From contig JAUYIX010000102.1 of NCBI GenBank assembly GCA_030688115.1, positions 1-11,767 of the forward strand: a stretch of DNA of 11,767 bases, read 5' to 3'. This DNA is from a bacterium (lineage in GTDB: Bacteria > Patescibacteriota > JAUYIX01). This document shows, in pieces, positions 1-5,882 of this stretch (its first letter is position 1; each line of letters starts with the position of its first letter). Both the position numbers and the translations under genes were made by a program. A model generated the notes under the pieces. That model had not been told where the DNA came from, ran no database searches, and was given only the letters and a program-made list of their open reading frames with translations.

Positions 1-44
1 TCCAGGATGAGAACCTGATGTCCTAGCCGCTAGACGATAGGGCC
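1..44 (-). tRNA. tRNA-Glu (anticodon CTC), 5' part only
   Basis: This is the 5' part of a glutamate tRNA. Read on the minus strand, the acceptor strand GGCCCTA begins at position 44, followed by a D arm with the usual GTCTAGCGG and TAGGAC pieces. The anticodon arm has the stem TCAGG/CCTGG and the seven-base loop TTCTCAT. The loop places the anticodon CTC at positions 9-11, which reads GAG glutamate codons. The variable loop, T arm and 3' acceptor strand lie outside the window. It sits 54 bases downstream of murF on the same strand. I see no convincing promoter of its own, so it may be cotranscribed with the division operon. Confidence 0.9.
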
Positions 45-98
45 GTGCTTATAGATGCAACGCCCATCCTGCCAGCTATTTGTCCTCAACTCAAGTGT

Positions 99-1448
99 CT
101 AGGGATTGTTCTCCCAGCCCTCGGACTGTCTAACAAGCAGCTCGGAGGCTCGCTCCGGTTCTGCCATAAGCGCTTTAACCACCCGCTCCATACGCATGAT
201 CTGACTGCCTTTAACCAGCACGACATCACCCGCACGCATAACCGACTGCAGTACCGCCTCAACCTGGCGCGAGTCCAAAACATGCGTCTGTCGCTCATCG
301 ACCAGCCCGGCCTGCTCCGCGGCGAGCGCCGAAAACTTGCTCTTAGGACCGACAAAGATCGCAAAGTCACAGGTGTGTGCCGCATGTTGACCAACCTCCT
401 GATGCCCGGGTTCTGTTGCGGTACCAAGCTCGGCCATGTCTCCGAGCACCGCAATGCGCCGGCCCGCCGGCTTGAGCGACCCCAGTACATCCAATGCCGC
501 AAAAGCGGATGCCGGAGCCGAGTTATATGAGTCATCGATCAGTAGCGAGTCCTTTACTCCGGGGATCAAGTTCATACGACCCTTAGGTGCGGCAAAGTCG
601 GACAAGGCCTCGGCAATCTCTTTGATGCTCATGCCATGCGCGATCCCAACCGCCGCAGCCGCTAGGGCAGCATAAATCTGCTGCTTACCAAGCATGCGCT
701 GTAAAGTCACCGGGGCGCTCTGCCCGGCATGTGTCAACGTAAAGGAGGTCCCAAGCGGCACACCCAACCCCTGCAGTCGATGCATCATTTGATCCTGCGG
801 GTGTCCCTCGCTAAGCTCCTCGGTTATCGTGCTATCGACCGCCCGCACACTCGCCTCAGGACCCATCCCAAATGTGATCGTTTTACCTGAGTGTAACGCG
901 GCCATGGCGCGGACTCTGGGGTCGTCACTGTTAAGGATCGCCACTCCGGTAGAACCCAACGCAGACACTACGGTAGATTTTTCTTTGGCGATCGCGTCGA
1001 CGCTCTCAAAAAACTCCAGGTGCGACTCCCCTATATTTGTAACAACACCGATGGTTGGTTGAGCGATCGCCACCAAGCCTGCTAAATCTCCCGGATGATC
1101 CATGCCCATCTCGAGCACCAGCATCTTGGGGTAGTCCGCTCCGGCACGTGATAAGGCGCGGGCCCGACGCATAACCCCCCACCATCCAAACAGTTTTTTG
1201 CCGGGAGAGCGCTCGCCAAAAATCGCCAGGGGCAAACCCAACTCATTGTTGTAATTACCCTCGCTCACCCGCACCGTGCCATGCGCCTTGAGCACCGATG
1301 CAATAGCGTCCTTGGTACCGGTTTTACCAACACTGCCAGTAATTGCAACTACGGTCGGCTTATGAGCGGCCAGAACCTCCCGCGCCAGCACGGCTAACCG
1401 TGCTTCTAGTTTACGTTGTGCTTGTTTTTTTTGTGGAGGGGTGTTCAT
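99..1448 (-). CDS. murF: UDP-N-acetylmuramoyl-tripeptide--D-alanyl-D-alanine ligase (MurF), short N-terminus
   Basis: MurF joins D-Ala-D-Ala to the UDP-MurNAc-tripeptide with ATP, the last cytoplasmic step in building the peptidoglycan stem peptide. The 449-residue protein has the Mur ligase P-loop TGSVGKT at 37-43, NNELGLP at 67-73, the GESHLEFF segment at 140-147, PKGRMN at 288-293, DDSYNS at 305-310 (central domain) and the MurF-type KGSQIMRMERVV at 413-424 in the C-terminal domain. MurF proteins normally have about 80-100 residues of UDP-substrate domain before the P-loop; here there are only 36. An in-frame TAA 26 bases upstream of the ATG rules out a longer start in this frame. The start lies 20 bases after the ftsI stop, so the two are probably cotranscribed. 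No Shine-Dalgarno sequence is seen. MurE or MurC are less likely given the KGS and DDSYN motifs. Confidence 0.92.
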   Translation of the reverse strand: MNTPPQKKQAQRKLEARLAVLAREVLAAHKPTVVAITGSVGKTGTKDAIASVLKAHGTVRVSEGNYNNELGLPLAIFGERSPGKKLFGWWGVMRRARALSRAGADYPKMLVLEMGMDHPGDLAGLVAIAQPTIGVVTNIGESHLEFFESVDAIAKEKSTVVSALGSTGVAILNSDDPRVRAMAALHSGKTITFGMGPEASVRAVDSTITEELSEGHPQDQMMHRLQGLGVPLGTSFTLTHAGQSAPVTLQRMLGKQQIYAALAAAAVGIAHGMSIKEIAEALSDFAAPKGRMNLIPGVKDSLLIDDSYNSAPASAFAALDVLGSLKPAGRRIAVLGDMAELGTATEPGHQEVGQHAAHTCDFAIFVGPKSKFSALAAEQAGLVDERQTHVLDSRQVEAVLQSVMRAGDVVLVKGSQIMRMERVVKALMAEPERASELLVRQSEGWENNP

Positions 1449-1468
1449 GAGCGTGATATTGCCAGTCT

Positions 1469-3307
1469 TTAGTTATTCTTAGTCTCACGATTCTCTGGAA
1501 TGCGCAAGTAATGCAGGATCTGTGGGGCCAGTTCTGCAAACATAGGCGCAGCCGTATTTGCACCGTGGATCGAGGTATCGGGATCAAAGAGCCTGACCAA
1601 AATCATCACCTGTCGATCCCCCGGAACCGGCCCGTACCCGATAAACGACGCGATCCACTCGCCACTGTCATAGTTGCCTTTTTCGTTGGCGACCTGAGCG
1701 GTACCTGTTTTGCCGGCCATGGTGTAATTGTCGACGCGCGCGGCCTCTGCCACACCGTTTTCGATAGCAGAGACCAACATGGCAGTCATCGTAAGTGCTG
1801 TCGACGGCTTAATCGGCTCACTTACAACCGTTTGTTCAGCCGCCTCAACGGTACCGTCCGCATAGCGCAACTCGCGCACGATGTGCGGCTGCATAATCCG
1901 ACCCTCATTGGCAAACGAGCTCATGGCGGTAATGAGGTGCAACGGGGTGGTGGCGATACCCTGCCCAAAGCCGATCGTCGCCAGCTGCGACTCGGGCCAA
2001 GAGTCCGCGTCCGAAATATTCGACTCAGCCTCAGAGTCAAGCTCGATCCCAGTCAGCGCGTTGAGCCCAAAGGAGACTAGGTAATCAAACAAATCGCCAT
2101 TCCCGACCTTTTGTGAGATTTGGGACATGGCAACGTTTGAGGAGCGCTCGAGCGCCCCGGTCGTTGTAATAATCCCCGGCCCCTTTTTATCAAAGTTACA
2201 TATGTTGAACACGTCCACTTTGCGACACCCAGTGTCTACAAACTCGGTGTTCTCGTCCATCAAGCCAAGATCAACGCCAGCTGCCACCACCAAGGGCTTA
2301 AAAGTAGAACCCGGCTCGTAACTATCAAAGATCGCTGAGTTTTTAAAAACCGACAGATCCTCGACATCCTGATACGAGTTGGGATTAAAATCCGGATAAG
2401 CCGCCATCGCTAAGATCTCACCGTTGTGGGGATTGAGCACGATGATGTCGCCATACTCGGCCTGGTATTTTTTGACTCCACTCTCGAGCACCTCTTGCGT
2501 CATGTGCTGAATGGTCCGGTCGATGGTTAAAACAAGATCGGTTCCATCAGTGGCGGGTGCCAGATAATTATCAGCTGCAGCAATGCGGCGACCGCTTGAG
2601 TCAAGCTCAGAGGTTTGCAATCCCACGTGACCGGAGAGTTCTTTGTCAAAATATCCCTCGATCCCGTACTGGCCGGATTGCCGGTCCTCGGTAAAACCGA
2701 CATACCCGACAACTTGAGAGGCCAAATCCTGCTCGGGATAAATACGCCAATCCTCGGGGCTGGCGTTGATGCCCGGTAGTTCGAGCGCCACAACCCGCTC
2801 CCAGGTCTCTTGACCAACTTTGCGTTTGACCGGCTCGTACAGATCATCCTGATCGCCCAATCGACCGGCGAGTTCTGCCTGAGCCTCATCGTCCAGATCA
2901 AGTACCGATCCTAAACGCTCCACCGTCGCGTCAATATCCTTAATATCGCGCGGCACCGCGTAGACAAACATGAGCTCCTGATTGGTCGCCAACGGAAACT
3001 CCTCACCGGTATTTACGTCGCGCACAAACACCGATCCACGCGATGGGTTGAGCTCCCTAATCAAGGCACGTTGCCCCTCCGCCAGGGCTTGATAGTAAGG
3101 CGCTTGTACAACCTGCAGGCTGAACAACCTGGCCACCAAGACTAATACAAAAAGCAAAGCAAACAGCGACAAAAAAGGCACGCGGTCGCGCTCAGGCTTT
3201 GCCAGCGTAAAAAGCGAGGAGCGCGCTCCCCGGCGCGGTCGCTCAATCCCAGCCGATGAGAGCTGTTGACGCTGCGGCTTAAAACGATCAATAAAACGTC
3301 GAGCCAT
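1469..3307 (-). CDS. ftsI: Septal penicillin-binding protein, transpeptidase (FtsI/PBP3-like, class B)
   Basis: FtsI crosslinks septal peptidoglycan as the transpeptidase of the divisome. The 612-residue protein has a basic cytoplasmic tail (1-42), one membrane helix at about 44-66, the class B dimerisation region with NPSRGSVFVRD near 87-97, and a C-terminal transpeptidase domain with all three active-site motifs. These are STFK at 334-337 (nucleophile Ser334, Lys337), SSN at 389-391 and KTGT at 533-536. There is no glycosyltransferase domain and no PASTA repeat at the C-terminus. The length is normal for FtsI. The gene follows the ftsL-like gene by 30 bases and precedes murF by 20, the usual dcw order, which supports a septal role over an elongation PBP2. 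A SEDS partner (FtsW) is not in the window. Confidence 0.94.
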   Translation of the reverse strand: MARRFIDRFKPQRQQLSSAGIERPRRGARSSLFTLAKPERDRVPFLSLFALLFVLVLVARLFSLQVVQAPYYQALAEGQRALIRELNPSRGSVFVRDVNTGEEFPLATNQELMFVYAVPRDIKDIDATVERLGSVLDLDDEAQAELAGRLGDQDDLYEPVKRKVGQETWERVVALELPGINASPEDWRIYPEQDLASQVVGYVGFTEDRQSGQYGIEGYFDKELSGHVGLQTSELDSSGRRIAAADNYLAPATDGTDLVLTIDRTIQHMTQEVLESGVKKYQAEYGDIIVLNPHNGEILAMAAYPDFNPNSYQDVEDLSVFKNSAIFDSYEPGSTFKPLVVAAGVDLGLMDENTEFVDTGCRKVDVFNICNFDKKGPGIITTTGALERSSNVAMSQISQKVGNGDLFDYLVSFGLNALTGIELDSEAESNISDADSWPESQLATIGFGQGIATTPLHLITAMSSFANEGRIMQPHIVRELRYADGTVEAAEQTVVSEPIKPSTALTMTAMLVSAIENGVAEAARVDNYTMAGKTGTAQVANEKGNYDSGEWIASFIGYGPVPGDRQVMILVRLFDPDTSIHGANTAAPMFAELAPQILHYLRIPENRETKNN

Positions 3308-3337
3308 CAGACGTTAGTGTAGCGCATTTTTTGAGAC

Positions 3338-3724
3338 CTATCTGTCGATACTGGCCAGGGCCTCGTCGCTGATCCTAATGCTGGTTACTTTGGTAACCGG
3401 CACAAAATTGAGCTTGCTCTCGTCGATAGATTTCTCAAGGCGGTCCAATGAGCGCAGTTTTGAGAGATCAACCTCAAGCCGTTGGTTCTCGTCACGTAAT
3501 TCTTTGGCTTGTTGCTCCAGTGAGTGTAATTCAAACCCCTCGGCCGAGGTAGCCGTTGTCGAGACGATAAAAAAGAGTGCCAAAATGCCGACCAAGCCGA
3601 CGGTCATAATTGTCAGAGTAACCGGCCCGAGCTTGATTGAGTTGCCAAAAGCGCGCGTGCGGTTGGAGCGAGTCGGTTTTGTGTTTCTGGCAGAACCACG
3701 AGAGATTGAGAGCAGGCGCGCCAT
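3338..3724 (-). CDS. ftsL: FtsL-like bitopic division protein
   Basis: The 128-residue protein has the FtsL/DivIC layout: a basic cytoplasmic tail of about 32 residues, one membrane helix at about 33-55, and an outer coiled coil at about 63-103 (LHSLEQQAKELRDENQRLE), then a short tail. FtsL proteins link the FtsQB complex to FtsWI at the division site. Sequence in this family is poorly conserved, so the call rests on topology and position: it lies exactly between mraZ and ftsI, the place of ftsL in dcw clusters. The ATG is four bases after the mraZ stop codon, suggesting translational coupling. DivIC/FtsB is the main alternative. Confidence 0.8.
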   Translation of the reverse strand: MARLLSISRGSARNTKPTRSNRTRAFGNSIKLGPVTLTIMTVGLVGILALFFIVSTTATSAEGFELHSLEQQAKELRDENQRLEVDLSKLRSLDRLEKSIDESKLNFVPVTKVTSIRISDEALASIDR

Positions 3725-3728
3725 CCAA

Positions 3729-4160
3729 TTAGATCCCCAGGTCCGTTAATTGCTCGGCGATAACGGTGCTATTTTTTTCGGTAGCCACCTTGTAGCGTTG
3801 CCAGATGGCTTTGTCCCAAAGTTCGATACGGTTATAAAGACCTGCCAAAACCAACTGTTTGCCCATTTTTGCGTAGCTGCGCAGATACTCGGGCAAAATA
3901 ATGCGGCCCTGGCGATCAAGTGAGACGTCCATGGCGCCCGCCAGCATCAGCCTGGCAAAGGCACGTGAATTGGCCTGCGCGATCGACATTTTGGAGAGGC
4001 GCTGCGCTAACTGCTCCCACTCTGCCATTGGAAATAAAAAGAGACTTTGGTCTAAACCACGCGTAACAACCGCTCCTTTGGCAAGTTTTGACCGGAATTT
4101 AACCGGAACCGCCAAGCGGCCTTTCTCGTCTATTGAATGCTGATACTCCCCTATAAACAC
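3729..4160 (-). CDS. mraZ: Transcriptional regulator MraZ
   Basis: MraZ is an AbrB-fold DNA-binding protein that forms rings and controls its own dcw operon. Two repeats carry the family signature: HSIDEKGRLAVPVKFR near the N-terminus and VSLDRQGRIILPEYLR in the second half. I place the start at the GTG at 4158-4160, giving 143 residues and the family N-terminus (M/V)FIGEYQHSID. A second in-frame GTG at 4197-4199 would add 13 residues (156 in all) that have no family counterpart. Neither start has a clear Shine-Dalgarno sequence. The gene heads the mraZ-ftsL-ftsI-murF unit. The usual next gene, rsmH (mraW), is missing here. GTGG repeats between the promoter and the gene are the likely autoregulatory sites. 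Confidence 0.93.
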   Translation of the reverse strand: MFIGEYQHSIDEKGRLAVPVKFRSKLAKGAVVTRGLDQSLFLFPMAEWEQLAQRLSKMSIAQANSRAFARLMLAGAMDVSLDRQGRIILPEYLRSYAKMGKQLVLAGLYNRIELWDKAIWQRYKVATEKNSTVIAEQLTDLGI

Positions 4161-4210
4161 TGGTTGCGCGTTGAATGTTGATTTTACGAGTGGTGGCACG
4201 CGGATGGCAC

Positions 4211-4273
4211 AGCCCGCACTGCGGGGCAGATTCAGCCTCGCCGGAGAGTAACGCCTGATCCAGGGCGATCAGA
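4211..4273 (-). other. Structured 5' leader of the mraZ transcript
   Basis: Read on the minus strand, the mraZ leader has two inverted repeats. One is CTGATC/GATCAG with a six-base loop (about 4255-4273). The other is a GC-rich CCCGC/GCGGG with a three-base loop (4213-4225), only about 12 bases before the upstream GTG at 4199. They could slow ribosome access or reflect an unrecognised control element. No known riboswitch family was recognised. The functional role is inference. Confidence 0.3.
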
Positions 4274-4309
4274 CAGCTACTCCCCGCGAAGGCCAGTGCT
4301 TGTAGGGAG

Positions 4310-4355
4310 TTGTCCACTTTTCAGCTTCCTTATCCCCACAATTATCCACTTTTCA
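4310..4355 (-). promoter_or_regulatory. GTGG repeat cluster, likely MraZ operator
   Basis: A 14-base direct repeat occurs at 4310-4323 and 4342-4355, matching at 13 of 14 positions: on minus, TGAAAAGTGGACAA and TGAAAAGTGGATAA. A third GTGG lies between them. The GTGG cores are at 4314-4317, 4336-4339 and 4346-4349, so two are exactly 10 bases apart. MraZ operators in E. coli are TGGG-type repeats at 10-base period, and in mycoplasmas AAAGTG-type repeats, so both features match. The cluster starts about 14 bases downstream of the -10 box of the mraZ promoter, well placed for autorepression. On plus the same bases read TTATCC(A/C)C, like DnaA boxes. Confidence 0.6.
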
Positions 4356-4368
4356 CCTCTCTCAAACC

Positions 4369-4397
4369 ATTCTATTCCACCAGCTCCCTCAATGCAA
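4369..4397 (-). promoter_or_regulatory. Promoter of the mraZ-ftsL-ftsI-murF operon
   Basis: On minus there is a -35-like TTGCAT (4392-4397), a 17-base spacer and a -10 box TAGAAT (4369-4374), which matches TATAAT at five of six positions. The -35 match is weak (three of six). It lies between the upstream terminator and the GTGG repeats, and gives a leader of about 165-200 bases before mraZ. Confidence 0.5.
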
Positions 4398-4411
4398 CAG
4401 CTGACAACTAC

Positions 4412-4437
4412 AAAAAAGCGGCCAAATTGGGCCACTT
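4412..4437 (-). terminator. Intrinsic terminator after the HTH regulator / secreted protein unit
   Basis: On minus, AAGTGGCC (4437-4430) pairs with GGCCGCTT (4423-4416) across the loop CAATTT, an eight-pair stem with one G-U pair. It is followed by a run of T (4417-4412). It lies about 60 bases after the stop of the gene ending at 4496 and just ahead of the mraZ promoter, so it separates the two units. It has no T run on plus and so acts on minus only. Confidence 0.8.
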
Positions 4438-4495
4438 ATACACAGTATTGTCTAGAGAACGGAGAAAGGTTTTAGGACTCGTCCAGAAGTCACTT

Positions 4496-5125
4496 TTAAC
4501 GCCAGGCAAACGAGGCGATCATGGATTCAAAGGCTGCCAGACTCTTGCTGGTAGGCTCGTTGATGGCGGCGATAACCATGTGCTCGCCAGCCTGGAACCC
4601 CACCGCTATCACCTGCTCCCCGTTAGCGCGCCGGCCATTTTCTGTGCCGATATATGCTCGGGTTTGCTGTGCATGAGTTAGATCAAGCAAAACCCGCTCA
4701 AGCTTTGAGCTACCGCCCTGACTCTCTAAAATCTGCAGCTTGCTCTCCTCCACATGCACAGTGAGTAATCCGCCCGGAAGCTGCTCGATCGTCCACTCAG
4801 CCGGTACTCGCAGGGCGGCGGCTCCTTGCAGCAGTTCCACGGTCCGCAGGCCTTGTGGGGTCGCCGGCTGCTCGAGCGCGCGTCCAATAACGGTAGTGGC
4901 CGGTACCGTCGTGGGTTCTGCCTGAGTAGACTCGATAATTGACTCAGACACGGCAAGCTGATCAGACAAAACATCAGCGCCGGCCGGTTGTAAAAGCTTG
5001 GCCGAGAGCGCGTTTGAGTACTCAGGCAACAGGCGCACGAGAATAACGCCGGTAAACCCAAGAGCCACACTGAGCAGCCCGATCAGCGCCCCTTGTGTCA
5101 TCCGTACGCGGTAGGTAGTTTTCAT
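4496..5125 (-). CDS. Membrane-anchored or secreted protein of unknown function
   Basis: I do not recognise this 209-residue protein by name. It starts with a short basic tail and a single hydrophobic helix at about 10-33, with no lipobox cysteine, so it is probably anchored with the rest outside. A low-complexity Ser/Thr/Glu/Pro linker covers about 55-95. A compact beta-rich domain follows at about 97-209 (LRVPAEWTIEQLPGGLLTVHV), ending in FESMIASFAWR. The 'VPxxW' start and 'F..mi.SF.w' ending recall PsbP-like or DUF1795-type domains, but this is only a resemblance. The start has the clearest ribosome binding site in the window: AAGGAGG, three bases before ATG. It follows the HTH regulator by 19 bases, so the two form one operon. 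Confidence 0.75.
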   Translation of the reverse strand: MKTTYRVRMTQGALIGLLSVALGFTGVILVRLLPEYSNALSAKLLQPAGADVLSDQLAVSESIIESTQAEPTTVPATTVIGRALEQPATPQGLRTVELLQGAAALRVPAEWTIEQLPGGLLTVHVEESKLQILESQGGSSKLERVLLDLTHAQQTRAYIGTENGRRANGEQVIAVGFQAGEHMVIAAINEPTSKSLAAFESMIASFAWR

Positions 5126-5144
5126 GGTCCTCCTTACGATTTAC

Positions 5145-5750
5145 TTAGGCAAAAAGCATGTCGAACTTTTTGCGCACCGAGTCGGAGAGCTCATTTACAA
5201 CGATGAGATGCTCGTGATCAAAAATGTCTTTAAGAAAGCGGTCAGTCATGTTTTGCCGATACTCAAACTCATCCTCGGACATACTGGTGTAGTTGATCTC
5301 CTCGTTGATGTCGTCTTCGAGAGAGGCGATCAGCCGCTCAAGACGCTTTTTGTCGACGGTGTTGCCCACGATTAGCAAGTCGGTGCGTGGGCTTGGATGT
5401 TTGGTAAATACACCGGTAAGCACGGCCAACCGAATACTGCCAACCGACTCGACTTGCTTAATCAGCCGCTGCTCGGGCGTGACGCCGACCTTGAGGATCA
5501 AAGCCCTGAGCTCGGGATAAAAAGGGCAAGATTTACGGATCATATAAAATCGTTTCCGGTTTTTCTCGACGCTCTCAACCAAACCGATTTTTTCGAGAAT
5601 AGAGAGTTCGCGGCGCACTGAGTTAATCGTATCCTCAAGTCGGCGTGTTATCTCGCGTACAAAGTAGGATTTGTCAGGGTCCGTCAAAAGTAGCGTCAAT
5701 ACTTTGACGCGCGTTTTAGATCCAAATAATTTTGATAGCGTGTTGGCCAT
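5145..5750 (-). CDS. Winged-helix transcriptional regulator with nucleotidyltransferase-like C-terminal domain
   Basis: The 201-residue protein has an ArsR/MarR-like winged helix-turn-helix at about 5-75 (KVLTLLLTDPDKSYFVREI, then a recognition-helix region with TINSVRRELSILEKIGLV). A second domain at about 100-185 has the outline of a small nucleotidyltransferase fold: LTGVFTKHPSPRTDLLIVG at 111-129 aligns with the usual GS...DxD region. The glycine-serine pair is TG, and only one aspartate (Asp124) of the DxD pair remains, so catalysis is unlikely and the domain is probably a sensor or scaffold. The gene heads a minus operon with the anchored protein downstream, and is divergent from the large PP2C-like membrane protein 132 bases away. 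It may control both; this is inference. Confidence 0.8.
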   Translation of the reverse strand: MANTLSKLFGSKTRVKVLTLLLTDPDKSYFVREITRRLEDTINSVRRELSILEKIGLVESVEKNRKRFYMIRKSCPFYPELRALILKVGVTPEQRLIKQVESVGSIRLAVLTGVFTKHPSPRTDLLIVGNTVDKKRLERLIASLEDDINEEINYTSMSEDEFEYRQNMTDRFLKDIFDHEHLIVVNELSDSVRKKFDMLFA

Positions 5751-5882
5751 GCAACGTATCCCTGATCAAACTGAGTTTTAGAGAGCCTAGCGTGAGTACG
5801 ATTATTGTTCAAGTAGAACTTTTTCACCCTACGCCCACAGTCCCCGCAGCGCAAGCACCCGTCTTGCCAGGAGCGCGCCCGG
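5751..5882. promoter_or_regulatory. Divergent intergenic region between the HTH regulator and the PP2C-like protein
   Basis: These 132 bases must hold the start signals for both directions, but no strong -35/-10 pair stands out. A weak minus-strand candidate is TTGAAC, a 17-base spacer and TAGGCT. A small inverted repeat GTTC-AAGTA-GAAC lies at 5807-5819 and could be an operator for the neighbouring regulator. On plus, AGGAG at 5869-5873 is nine bases before the GTG at 5883. Confidence 0.35.

Noticed and set aside
48..53. TATAAG as a -10 box for the tRNA gene
   Set aside because: It ends three bases before the mature 5' end of the tRNA, so transcription would start inside the tRNA, and there is no matching -35 box.
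1511..2080. Long plus-strand frame inside ftsI
   Set aside because: It is a shadow of the ftsI coding strand; the composition is Arg/His-rich and no domain is recognisable.
4099..4317. 72-codon minus-strand reading frame from a GTG at 4317, with an AAGGA sequence upstream, overlapping the start of mraZ
   Set aside because: It runs out of frame into mraZ, its start lies inside the GTGG repeats, and the protein has no recognisable feature. A leader peptide cannot be excluded but is not supported.
4310..4444. Replication origin
   Set aside because: There are DnaA-like boxes, but no dnaA or dnaN nearby, no clear AT-rich unwinding stretch, and gene directions do not diverge here. Kept only as a finding on shared sites.
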